Below are positions 51,835 through 62,485 of a stretch of 64,000 bases of DNA, piece by piece (the stretch's first letter is position 1; each line of letters begins with the position of its first letter). The translations under genes were made by a program, and so were the position numbers. Below the pieces are notes generated by a model. The model was not told where the DNA came from and made no database searches. It saw only the letters and a list, made by a program, of their open reading frames with translations. Origin of the DNA: Vespula vulgaris (Eukaryota > Arthropoda > Insecta > Hymenoptera > Vespidae); assembly GCF_905475345.1 (NCBI RefSeq), contig NC_066596.1:7373001-7437000 (forward strand), given 5' to 3'.

Positions 51835-53450
51835 AGATAGAAGACAGATCATCTATACGGTTATCCGAACGGATGCACATAAAGAGCGATTTCGTTCGAT
51901 CGACTCGACGGCTTTTTCCTTCAGCCGACGTAATATCGGAATACTCACGCCTTTCAACGACTATAAAGGACAACAAAGCGCCTAACTTTCGGACAACTTT
52001 TGTCCGGTCGCATTCGAAGGTAATCCACTTGTATGGTCTCGTGAAAATCTTCGAAGGAAGTCGAGGCTAACGAAGTTTGGAGAGAGTTTAACTTTACTCG
52101 AGGTGAAGAAAAGAATAAAGCGAAATGGAGAGGTAGTTTGCCGTCTCCGTTATCCGCGTCGTTATCGTTTCTTTTTCAACGTTTTTTAGTATATCGACGA
52201 GAGATAAAGCGGAACCTAGGAATTATTCCGCTCGGCCGATCGGACGTTCAAGTATTCGGTAGTTTCGTATTTCCGTAGTCTCTACGTTACGGTATTACAT
52301 TTACACATACGCGTACGATATATACGTATAATACGTGGAGCACAAAGGCGTAGTGCAAATTTGACATAAAAAAGCTCGCACGAACTCGTCGTCCCAAAGC
52401 TTCTATGTAGCTTCCCACATAGTTATCTGTGAAAGATAATCGTTCTCCCTCTTTGATTCTCTATTTCAACGTTTCACAAACATGCCCTCTTTTTCATGGT
52501 CTCTCATCGCGCTCGTTCGTTCGCTAATCACGGCACACTCTCGTTAGCTCGTTGCTTCCATTCATTCGCGTTCCTCTTTATCACCGTCAATCTTTTCTCA
52601 TCGTCGATGCGACCCAGCTTTACTATCGGCTTCCATTCCTTCGCAATCGCGATACTCGCGGGCTGGTCGAACGCGGTTCCTCTTGGCTGTGCGTTGCTTC
52701 TCGATTTGATCGCCGACGCGAGATCAGAGACGAATGGTACGGTTAAAAGAGTGGTCGAAAGACGCGAACGTTAACGTCCGCGAATGGATAGACCGTATGG
52801 TACGGCCGTATTTCGGGACTATCCTCGACGATGGCGCCCGCAGGGAGAGAAAGTTCGTTCTCGACGAGCGCTCCGAACACGAGAGCTTTCGTGGTCGCGG
52901 TGACATACGGTCAGTTTCACATGCAAATTAAACGAGCCGTACGCTTCTCGTCGCGGTACCGCGGCGCGACGTTGGTACGCGCGATTTTTGAATTTGCAAA
53001 TTCGAATAGTCGTTTAATCGTACGTGTCCACGCATATTATTTTTTCTCCTTTTTACACCTTTTTTTACATTCCTCGTCCATGCCCACAAAAAAATTTCCT
53101 TTTTCGCCCGGAGTTCGGCCCGATACCGTGATATTCCCAACGAAAACGCTCGTAAGGCCTCGTCGTCGCTTCATTTCGATTTTCGACCTTTCGCAGGCGT
53201 TTCTTCTCTGATCCTCGTTGCTCCTCGACTCGCGTATCCTTTTGTAATAACTCTCGTTGGTTGCTCGTTTCGTCGAAACGAGCACGACCAATTTCGATCC
53301 AGCGGACGATCCATCTCGATTTAATAGGGGTGGATTCTAGAGACGGAGGGACACGCGAACGGATCTTATCCGTGTCGCGTCGTGGTGCACGCCAGTGTCT
53401 CGTTGCTCGACGTCGACGGTTAAAACGACAACGACGAGGACAAAGTCGCC

Positions 53451-53554
53451 ATGGAAGATGGTGGCGGTGGCGGTGGCGGTGGCGGCGAACGTAGCCGAAG
53501 GAACGGACCGAATATCGATCTGGCATTCTTCTTATCGTTAGACCGCGACTATAG
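53451..53554 (+). CDS. Weak candidate first exon with Gly-run N-terminus
   Basis: ATG at 53451 lies in a near-ideal start context (GTCGCCATGG), with an in-frame TAA ten codons upstream. It opens MEDG, then a run of nine Gly in all encoded by a GGTGGC repeat, then ERSRRNGPNIDLAFFLSLDR. The first acceptable donor, AG|GTGTAT at 53555, is weak and in phase 2, which does not fit the phase-1 exon at 56463. A phase-1 alternative further on is weaker still. Position (2.9 kb before a dystrophin exon) and start context argue for an isoform start; the phase mismatch and repeat origin argue against. Confidence 0.2.
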
Positions 53555-56462
53555 GTGTATACGTGTACGTAGATACGTGTGGGGTTCCTCTTTCCCTCGA
53601 TGCCCTCGCTCGTCGTTATTCGTAATTCAGGCTGTTGCCGTTCCTTCCGCCGTCGAATATCAAACGACCTGGATAACTCGCTCGCCGGCGGCGTTGCGTT
53701 GGGAACGTTAAATCTTTCTAGATTGGAGAAATTTAGTGAGCTATGCGTTATGGAATTTACGAGAGCGAGAATCCTTTGAGGACGAGCGGGAGGCTCTCGG
53801 TAAAACAAATCGTCCTCGTGGATTAACAATCGTCGGGACGTCGTCGTCTTCCCTTTGACGCTCGTCCCTCGGCGTAGAATTTTTCATTTTCGCGCATATT
53901 TTACGGCGCGGCGTCTAACGTGTCTATAGAAGGAAACGCGAGGAGTAACGTCGTCGAGAGTTCTACGAAAAGAACGGTAAATGTTGCAAAGAATATTTCG
54001 CTCTTTATAAGCTGTCGTTTTTATCGCGCGAAACGACGTTACGTGCGAGTTTACAGAGCATAGAAAGTGCATGCAACTGAGAGCTTTATCGTGAGAGATT
54101 ATCGATCGTTTTTACGTCATGCAAGTTTCATTTCACAGATAGATTAGTCGACGTAATCGCGTCGGTTTGCCGAGTACAGGTACGTTTACTAAGATTAAGG
54201 TATAAATATAGGTTAATTCTATCGAAAAGGTCGAGCATGAATGCGAAAGAGGATTTTATACTCAAAGGTGGATACTTTAAGCGCCGTTGATGTTTACGTT
54301 ACTGTAACGTAGACCGTAACGCCGACGGTATTTATTTTCCCCGTTGTTATCGGTACGACCGTTTTATCGCAAACTTTTCTTCTTCGATATGCATTATTCG
54401 CGTTTGCTCTTTCGCAGGGTATACTTGTTAAAAACTTCGATCGCGTCGACGTTGCTTCGTTAATCCTCGAGCAAAGTTGGACCAAATATTTGTAACGTTA
54501 TTGCACTTTTATGTCGTTCATAAGACATCGCGCCTACTCCGTTCCACGCGGTATCTCGTCGTTGGTCCAAGCGATGGAACGAGTCCCAATGATGTACCCT
54601 TCGAAAGTAAAGAATCGTCGGTCTTACCGGGAAAAATATTCGAATATCCGTTATATCATCGCGAGAACGTAACGACTCTTGGAAATTTTCAAAGTTCCCG
54701 TTCGGAGTTTTAACGACGTCACCCCTCAGCCGAGACCGAGCGAAAAATATATATCGCGAGAGTCGTGCGTTTATCAACGACCATGCGGGAAAGAATCTGA
54801 AAGGAAATAGGAAGGAGGGAGAGAAAATTATGCGAGTTTACGCGATACGTTCGCTTTAAGATTCATCCGTCGAACGCACGCGAATCCTGATACTCGTCGA
54901 TTCTCAGGACTCTCGAGCTTTGTTTCAGATCAGACGGCTCTTCGTCTTAAGAGCCCGCACGTCGACGAGATTTAATTGCGCCCTTTACGATTTCACGCGT
55001 AACTACTATATCGCTTTGTTATCGATCGCGATAACTGTCGGACTTTGAAAATGCGTCGGTTCGTATTTTTCGACTTCTCTCTCTCTCTCTCTGGCATGGG
55101 ACGAAAGCAAGGCAAAGTTCGTCTCGAGTCGAGATTTACATCGAGATTAAAATACTTGGATAATTCCTATGCAGATTATCTGGATTCTTGAAAGAACCTT
55201 CGCCTCCGAGAGGTTTCATATTTTTCTTCCTGGAAACTTTGACTCGCCTTCCTCGTTTGCTCCGTTTCACTTTTTAATAGTCGACCGTTTTCTTCCGCCA
55301 AAGTCATATTATCGTCGATGATTTACGAGGAAACGAGCGGCTCTTTCTCTCTGCCTCAAAATTTAGAGACGCCTCGCTTGTTTCTCTAGTATGGGATGGG
55401 ATTAATTGTGCCGTTACATTAATCATATCTCATCAGTCTCTTGTGATCTATTGCCCCCTTGCACAACAGACGCAGCTTTCCTGAACGCATTAAGCGTGCG
55501 AGCGAATCGATATTAACGGCGACCGTGGGACGGTCAGACGAAACGGACGCTTGCGGTAAAACGCTCAAATATATTCCCATATATCGATTTCGATCCGATT
55601 GCCTATCGACGTGTCCTCTTTGGCATTACTCTGGAGGAATATATTCTCGTATGAATACTCCTTTGATAGCGATCCTGAGATTAAAGCTCGGTCCACCGTA
55701 AGCCCCTACGTATCGATATCATTTCTTATTTGCTAGGGAAGAAAGTCTTATCGTAAGCTCTTTCTACGGGGAAATCATAACGATGACACGCGATTGGTAT
55801 CGAGCATGTATGTATATATTTTCGCGAATGATTTTCTTTCGAAGCATTGCTCTGTATCGCCGCATTTAAGAATCCGTCTTAAAGATAGAGAAAGAAATTT
55901 GCACGCGCATGCGGATTTTCTTGTCTGAAAAGGTTGGACCGTTGGCAGTGTTTTACGTTCTGCTCTTCCAGCTGCACGCTCACCCGCAGTACGAGTTTGG
56001 ACAGCTTCCAGAGTTTCCCGTCTGATTCTGCTCGGCGCGAATTTCAACGCGAGCTTTAGTTTCGTCCTTTCGAGAAGAGTGCTCCTTGAAACAACGAGCA
56101 CGTGCAATGCTTTTCTCTCTTTTCTCCTTTCCCTGTTGATCGCGTAAAACACGATTAAAGAACTTTTTCTCCTTTCGAGCAGAGAATTATCCGAGCGCTT
56201 CTTCGACTCGCGTTTCTTTCTCATACTGGACCATATATGTGTGTACGTATATGTACGTGTATGTATATTCCGACGCGAGGAAGAAAGATTCGCAGAGTTT
56301 GATGAAAAAAATCAGTACGTTCGAACGTAACGAAGAAACGAGTTCGTAGCGAGAGTCTCCCTCGGAGGGAAAATTTAAGAGAAAATCTATGGGGTAAATT
56401 GTGAGAGTGTAAGCAGAAAGAAGAGGGACGCTCTTTCAGGGTAACTTTTTTCCTCGTTGCAG

Positions 56463-56674
56463 TTACGAAGCTGCGGGAGCACTGGGACGAAACGAACTCG
56501 AAGGTGATGCAAAGGAAGACGCAGTTGGATGCCATGCTGGGTGATAGTCAGCGATACGAGGCGAAGAGAAACGAGGTGGAGGTCTGGCTCGCGCGAATGG
56601 AAACTCGACTGGAAAGAATGCGGGCCGTCGGCCATACGGCCGACGTTCTCGAGGCGCAACTTAGAGAACAAAAG
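56463..56674 (+). CDS. Dys: Dystrophin exon: R20-like helix C and R21-like helix A (human exon 53 equivalent)
   Basis: A 212-nt exon with acceptor TTTTTTCCTCGTTGCAG (ends 56462) and donor GTATGT (56675). Two bases complete a Val codon with the last G of the preceding exon, followed by 70 codons to a phase-0 end. The peptide begins TKLREHWDETN, with the Trp of a third spectrin helix, continues VMQRKTQLDAMLGDSQRYEA and then VEVWLARMETRLERM, the Trp-Leu first helix of the next repeat, and ends EAQLREQK. It corresponds to the human segment with NQWDEVQ, QQLNEMLKDS and AKLESW. Human exon 53 is also 212 nt with the same phases. It is the 3' partner for the long form and for any isoform starting at exons A/B. 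Confidence 0.96.
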
Positions 56675-57544
56675 GTATGTGTACGGACCACCGTCTTCTT
56701 CCTTTTCTTTCCTTTTTTATTTTCCACACGCTCGCACGCTTAATTTTACGCCGGGAGGAACCGCGCCACAACGAGCGGACACGTTTTCCCAATTTATCGA
56801 GAAAGAACGTAACACGAGAAACGAATGATCGTTCGTAAAAAGGTAGCGTCGAATTTCCTAGAGACTTTTGCAGACAATAGATCAAACGGGCAGGATCCGA
56901 GGAGAAATAATTTATTTCCACGATCGTTCTCTATCTTTCTCCAAATCTCGTAATTTCTTCTTCCTGAGACGCATGGAGCCGCGTTGGTGATTCCATTTTT
57001 TCGGATCTTCTTCCTCCTGGATATCGGCGGTGTCATTCTATTCTTTATTTTATTCTTATCCGTACATCGCGCAGTGTATTTAAGTGGAAATACTTTGGAA
57101 CGTCTCGATCGAATGTATAGGCGACGATATCTCGTTTAATTTCGAATGACGCGAACGTTTCCACAAGTCGCGTGCCTACATAAGTATAGAGATCGAGAAA
57201 AATCCGACGTTCGTCGATTCGTTCGATGGCATATCGCGGCAGATATGCCAGTCGATCGAGCGTATCGAACGAAAAGGATGAAACTTCGGTTGGAGGGTTT
57301 CGACGGGACACGCTTATAAAACTTGCCTTCTACCCTGCAAGATTTAACTTCCTTAAGTTATCGGAGCTCTCGAGTAGCAAAGGACTTTCGTCTAACTCGA
57401 TATCTCCGCGGCTGGAATTAGATGGAAGAAGTTTCCCCCTTTCTCGTAAAAGACGAGAGGACGAGTGCGAGCCAGACGAAGAGTCGATGTCGCTCGTTCG
57501 TCCTTCCCTCGCCTTCCTCTCTACGCATTTGTCCTTCGTTTCAG
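56675..57544 (+). other. Dys: Dys intron, 870 bp
   Basis: A short intron with GTATGT and TTTCAG ends, between phase-0 exons. I see no repeat of note and no coding. Confidence 0.93.
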
Positions 57545-57699
57545 TCCTTCCACGCGGAATTGCATCAGTACAAGCATCACATCGAGCTCTTCAATCAGCT
57601 TACTCAAAAGTTGATAGCAGTCTATCAGCAGGACGACACGACTCGCGTGAAGAAGATGACGGAAACGATCAATCAGCGATACAACAATCTAAACACCAG
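57545..57699 (+). CDS. Dys: Dystrophin exon: spectrin repeat R21-like, helices B and C (human exon 54 equivalent)
   Basis: A 155-nt exon with acceptor CGTTTCAG (ends 57544) and donor GTAAGT (57700). It starts in phase 0 and ends two bases into a Ser codon. The peptide begins SFHAELHQYKHHIELFNQLT, then QKLIAVYQQDDTTRVKKM, then TETINQRYNNLNT. The DDTTRVKKMTETIN stretch aligns with human DDTRKVHMITENIN in repeat 21, one of the most recognisable matches in the window. A Tyr stands where the third helix of human repeat 21 has Trp (INASW). Human exon 54 has the same length and phases. Confidence 0.96.
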
Positions 57700-57918
57700 G
57701 TAAGTGAATTTTTATTTAATTTTATTTTAACGTTTGATTTCTTTAATCGATTGCAATGCCTGCTAAAAAGGAATCGAGTCGTACGTTGCAAAGTCTTCAT
57801 CGTCTGACCTAGTTACTTTTATTTCTCGTCACGTCGGACGATCGCGTCCGCGATATCATCCGTATTTGGTAGACGAGTCAGGTTGGTAGACGTTCAACGA
57901 TCCGCTTCTTTTTCCTAG
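57700..57918 (+). other. Dys: Dys intron, 219 bp
   Basis: The shortest intron in the window, GTAAGT to TTTTTCCTAG, interrupting a Ser codon after its second base. No features inside. Confidence 0.94.
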
Positions 57919-58108
57919 CATCATCAATCGAGGAAAACTGCTGCACTCGGCGATGAACTCCCTCCACAACTTCGACCGGTCTCTAGACAAGTTCTTGGCC
58001 TGGCTGAGCGAAGCCGAGTCTTCGATGGAAGGATTGGAGGCGGAAGCGGATCGACTCGGTGGACGACGGGATCAGGGCGCTCTCAGACGACCGCAACATC
58101 AGCTCAAG
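57919..58108 (+). CDS. Dys: Dystrophin exon: start of spectrin repeat R22-like (human exon 55 equivalent)
   Basis: A 190-nt exon with acceptor TTTTTCCTAG (ends 57918) and donor GTAAGA (58109). One base completes Ser, then 63 codons to a phase-0 end. The peptide reads IINRGKLLHSAMNSLHNFDR, then SLDKFLAWLSEAESSMEGLE, then a basic Gly/Arg/Gln stretch ending RRPQHQLK. The FLAWLSEAE core matches human FLAWLTEAE at the first helix of repeat 22 almost exactly. Human exon 55 is also 190 nt in the same phases. The next exon, which should start with the equivalent of human DLQGEIEAH, is not found in the remaining 5.9 kb. Confidence 0.96.
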
Positions 58109-58240
58109 GTAAGACGAATATATGTACGAACTCTGTCTATGTACTTTCTTTTTCCTTTGCGCTCGTCGTTAAATCGTCGTCGTTTATGCATCCGACAACC
58201 GCGTTCGAAATACGAATCGAGGACCGCGGTGGTTTACCAC

Positions 58241-58294
58241 GAGAGCGAGCGAACGAGCGAGCGAACGAGCGAGCGAGAGGGAGAGAGAGAGAGC
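58241..58294. repeat. (GAGC)n/(GAAC)n and (GA)n repeat
   Basis: About nine tetranucleotide units alternating GAGC and GAAC, then a GA run. Confidence 0.85.
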
Positions 58295-59293
58295 AAATTG
58301 ATTGAAGCGCATCGTTGACTAGACAGGAGCGGTCAACGGGGATCGTATTAAATCTACGTCTTGCTTGGGTACGGTGTTAGCGGCGAAGAGCTCTGTTTAT
58401 GAGACTCTCGTTGCCGAATTGCTCGCTCGATCAACTTATTTTTGCAATCGTGCAGTGACGGAGTGCCTTCGAATAACGACGAACTTTACCGACGATACGC
58501 TCCCGCATATATTCGGTTTTATTAGATTATAATGTTGTATTTGTCGCGTTAGATTAGCATAATGGAGAGAACGCACTCGTGTAAATTTGCATCGTTGCTT
58601 TCTCACGCTTAAAGCCTTTTTTTTCCTTAAATATCTGAATACTTTACGGTGGCATCGGCAACGAGAATTTATCGATCCATGGATCCGTGACGCGCAAGCT
58701 GTTGGCAGAAACGAATACTCGTCTACGTTTCTATAACGATCGTTGATTTAATCCGAACCCGTATAAATTATTCGAATCTCGACATCGAATTAATTCCAAA
58801 TTTTCGTCCCCGTGTATTTTGTAGGAGAAAGGACCCACCTACGATCGATGGGGAATTAATTTACACGAATGATATTTGATCGCGACTACGTTAGTACCGT
58901 TTCGAACGAAGATAAAGAGAAACTCGTTTCGAAACGATCAAAAAATTTGGAAACCTTTGCCTAGAGACCATGGGTTTGTGACGATGTTATTATTCAACGT
59001 CGTTCGTGTAAAAATCGTAGGAAGAAAATAAAAGGTTGAAAGGTTGGATGCGTCGAGTGTTCGTTTAGCGATTGGATGACCGATTGAAATCAATCGTACG
59101 ATAAATCATGCACGTCGTGGACGTTCCGGACGTCGTGTCGAGCTCACCGTAATCCGCTTCTCTTTAGCCCACACTCGAATCTCGTGACCCCGTGGAAAAT
59201 CATAGATCACGATCTCTCGCCCCAGGCGTGAAACCCTATCTATCGACGCGACCCGAACCGACGATGAGTCGACTACTATTTTCCTCCAATTTC

Positions 59294-59321
59294 TCCCTCT
59301 CTCTCTCTCTCTCTCTCTCTC
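59294..59321. repeat. (CT)n microsatellite
   Basis: About 13 CT units in the last intron. Confidence 0.9.
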
Positions 59322-59897
59322 GTCGGTCCTCTTTCTCTCTTTCTTTTCTTTACTCGCGTGCCTATTTGCCGAATCCATTGAAACGCATTTGACTTTGAGA
59401 GAAAATGAGATTCGAGGACGAAGATATTAAAGCCGGAAAATAATAGGCGAGCGGTAGAACAATCTCTTTCTTCCTCTTTCTCTTTCTCGTTTTCTCTCGT
59501 TCTCGTTCGTTGCCGCAGAACTTTTATTTATGCGCTTATTTACATGCGACAATAGAAATGGAAATGGAGCAAACGTCGAGGGAAGGGACGAAGATTACCT
59601 TTTTCCACCTTCTCCTTCTCTCGTTCCTCCTCCTCGATGCTTTTTCTATTCCTCGTAGAAATTTCTTCGTTAGCTTCTCGTTTCTTCGACTACTCGCGTT
59701 GAACGTCAAACGGCATTCGGTGTATCGAGTGATCCTCGAAGAAACGACGAGGATCGAATAAAGCGTTCCGATGCTTTACGAGACTGATTGCGAGTATAAT
59801 ACTTGGGTATGAAGCTGAATGGAAAATTAACGAGAGCAATTCCCGTATAATAACGTTTTAACGATGCGCCTGGGCTCCTTTTGTGCGAATAATTTTT

Positions 59898-59951
59898 CTT
59901 TTTTTTTCTTTTCTTTTCTTTGCTTTTCTTTTTCTTTCTTTTTTTTTTTTC
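59898..59951. repeat. T-rich tract
   Basis: Runs of T broken by single C or G over more than 50 nt, with no dystrophin-like exon after it. Confidence 0.8.
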
Positions 59952-60034
59952 ATTCAGTGACCCACTTTTCAACGATTAACATCAAACGGATATTGAACCC
60001 CACTCGATCGGTCATCGCCTGTCTTTCTTCGAAC

Positions 60035-60070
60035 CTCTCTCTCTCTCTCTCTCTCTCTCTCGCTCTCTCG
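60035..60070. repeat. (CT)n microsatellite
   Basis: About 13 CT units followed by CGCTCTCT variants. Confidence 0.9.
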
Positions 60071-62330
60071 CTTTTTTTCTTTCATTCTCCTTTTACGTAT
60101 CGGCTCGATATCCAGAGATCGCTTCGCAACATCAAATTCGTTCGAATTTGTAAAGTTTCTGCTACGGGAGATCGATCGATGAGCCAATTAATTGGAACGT
60201 ACGATCAAAGTTACTTTCATCCCTACTAAAAGTGACCCCGGAATATTTAAACGCGTTAATCTTTATTCGTGTCGCGTTAGAAAAGGGGCTTCGTGGCAAA
60301 GAGTTTCTCGGAAGACGAGTGTAGAGGCGCGAACACGATCGAAAGCTAGGGTGGTCTTCCACGACGAGCTCGAATTACCCTCGAAGGGGTTAAGTACGCG
60401 GAACGTGTCGAACGAAGTTCGCTCCTTCGCTGGCTAGATACCAAGTATATATCTAGTGTCGCTCTCCCCACGGTCACACGTTTTATTCTTTAACTTTCCT
60501 CATTGGACGAGGACTAAGGGCAAGAACGAAAAACTTTGTTCGTTCGAATCGTTGGATGGTCGATCTTTGCTTTCTTTCGTAGACGATGTAAAGAGGATCG
60601 GTTTGTAAGTCGTTACACCGAGTCCGTGATGGAACGACGATGCGGGATGGGCGAGGAGCAAAGTGCTACTCCAGCGATCGCCTCGAGATAAACGAAAGCA
60701 CGCGAGTCTGCCTGTCGAGGATGCGTTCGAGTAAGGGAAAAGGAGGAACGAGAGGAGACGATCGAAATTAGGTCAGACACGGACCCGTTGCTGGTTTCGA
60801 TGCGAAAATGCCTTTATTTAGGCCTCTACTTGTTCCCTTTCGTATTATCGGAACGGCGATGCCTTTAGGAAGCATTTACACGGAAAGTGGACTTTCATCG
60901 AGCGTTGGCGCGAGAACTCGGGGGTTGCGCTTAGCGTGACCTGAACTTTCGTTTCGTCTACTATACGTGGTTAGACGAAGTGAGAGGGTACCGGAGGGGA
61001 GCGGCCAAAGGGACGAGCAGCCCTTTCTCATACTCGTGGTAAACGTAGCGAAGCACGCTCCGCTTCGTTAAATAAAGCCTGTCGTGGCTAATCCTTTTTA
61101 ACGCAATTTCACTTGTTTTTTCTCATCGAATCACAGCGAGTTAACCCTCGTTGAGACGCATCGCACCCTTCCGCATTGTTTCCGATCACGATTAAACGTG
61201 CAAACGGCACAACGACCGACTACAACGACCGCCAAGAGAGCAATCGCGACCCGCTTCGTTTCTCTCGTCGAAGCACCGGTATGCTTTTATATTCGACTGG
61301 AAGGTTGGAAAGTCGCTAGCGAATTACGATCGAACGTCTTTCCCGAGTCTCCATTTCGTTTTAGTCTTTGCGATTCCACTATAGACGGATGCCGTAGGTA
61401 TTATATTTTTTTCCACATTAAAGTCCTTTCCTTCGTTTCTCAGTTTCCGTTCGAAATCGTGCGTATATCTAAGGCGTCGTTGGTTCGTTAGAAAGAAGCG
61501 GGAGGGGAAGCCAGATCGAAGGCGAGTCGTTGATGAAACGGTAACGCCTCGCGAGGTGGCCCTACTCGAAGGTCAAGGAGAGACGCGGAAGAATGGGCAA
61601 ACGCAGTCGTCGAGCACTTTCCCTTTCCGGTTTCATCGCGGTAAACGCAGCCGAACGATCAATAGCCAACCCACCGTCGTCCACCCTTCAACCCTTGTTA
61701 CACCCTTCGCGCGGAGGAATCGAGCAACTCCGATAATATTCCATTCTCTCTCGCTTCCATAGATATCGTTCCACCCATCACGGTGCTTTTCGAGATACGC
61801 GGACCTTCGGAGTTTCATGAATTTTAACGAATCGAACGAGATGCGTCATGAATTATGCGACATGAATTTTAACCTATGGGAAATCGAAAGATGCCTCACG
61901 GACTTCGAACCGATGCCTGATCGATCGTTCGGACAAACGCTCGTCCGATCGTGCGTCCCTCGATTTACCGCCCTTCCTCTGTACGTAGAACAATCGAAAT
62001 TTGTAATCGCGCAAACGCCGCGTAAACTTTTCGATGTGTACTCGCAATTATCTCGCGTCGCGGGTGTTTCCCATTCCGTTGAATATACAGGAAAGAAAAA
62101 AGGAGAGAAAGAGAAAGGACGTAGATAAACACGATTAACTCGTAATTGATGTACCGATATAACGTAGACTTTGGCCCGATCTTCTTTCATCCCTTTTTCA
62201 CGGTCGAGCGCACCAACCGGTTTCCGTTTCCATCATGCGAGTTAATCGATGACGAATTTTCTCTCTCGCTCTCTAGCTCTCTAGCTTGATTCCTAAATCC
62301 TAGATTTCTTCGCGCCACTGATTCTTCCTT

Positions 62331-62347
62331 CTCTCTCTCTCTCTCTC
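62331..62347. repeat. (CT)n microsatellite
   Basis: About eight CT units, 100 bp upstream of the promoter candidate at 62451. Confidence 0.85.
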
Positions 62348-62450
62348 GGCCAAAGAAGAATAACGAAACGAAGCCGTCTTCGCTACCAAACTTCGTCTTT
62401 CGTTCCTCGCCGCTAAAGAGTATGATTCGAGTTTCCAGGGTACTTCTTCG

Positions 62451-62485
62451 TATAAATAAGCCGCCATCCAATCCATGTCAGTTAT
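62451..62485 (+). promoter_or_regulatory. Dys: Candidate TATA/initiator core promoter for a short Dys isoform
   Basis: TATAAATA begins at 62451 and a perfect insect initiator, TCAGTT, lies at 62478-62483. Taking the A at 62480 as +1, the TATA box starts at -29, the canonical spacing. AGTGG at +28 matches four of five DPE positions. The first ATG in such a transcript is at 62570 (MRSQFVQ...), and a weak donor CAG|GTGGCA at 62591 would end that frame in phase 0, the phase needed by an exon-56-like partner. The place, an intron equivalent to human intron 55, is where mammals start Dp116. The element pairing is seen directly; its use as a promoter is inferred. Confidence 0.4.

Larger units (their letters stand above)
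34230..56462 (+). other. Dys: Dys intron, 22.2 kb, with candidate isoform-specific exons
   Basis: The largest intron wholly in view, joining phase-1 exons (donor GTAAAG, acceptor CCTCGTTGCAG). It holds a coding-looking low-complexity exon pair near 44.9-46.7 kb, a weaker Gly-rich candidate at 53451, a GC-rich patch at about 43.0-43.4 kb and many simple repeats, all listed separately. The other parts (34.3-42.9 kb, 46.8-53.4 kb, 53.6-56.4 kb) show no supported gene, RNA gene or mobile element. Confidence 0.85.
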
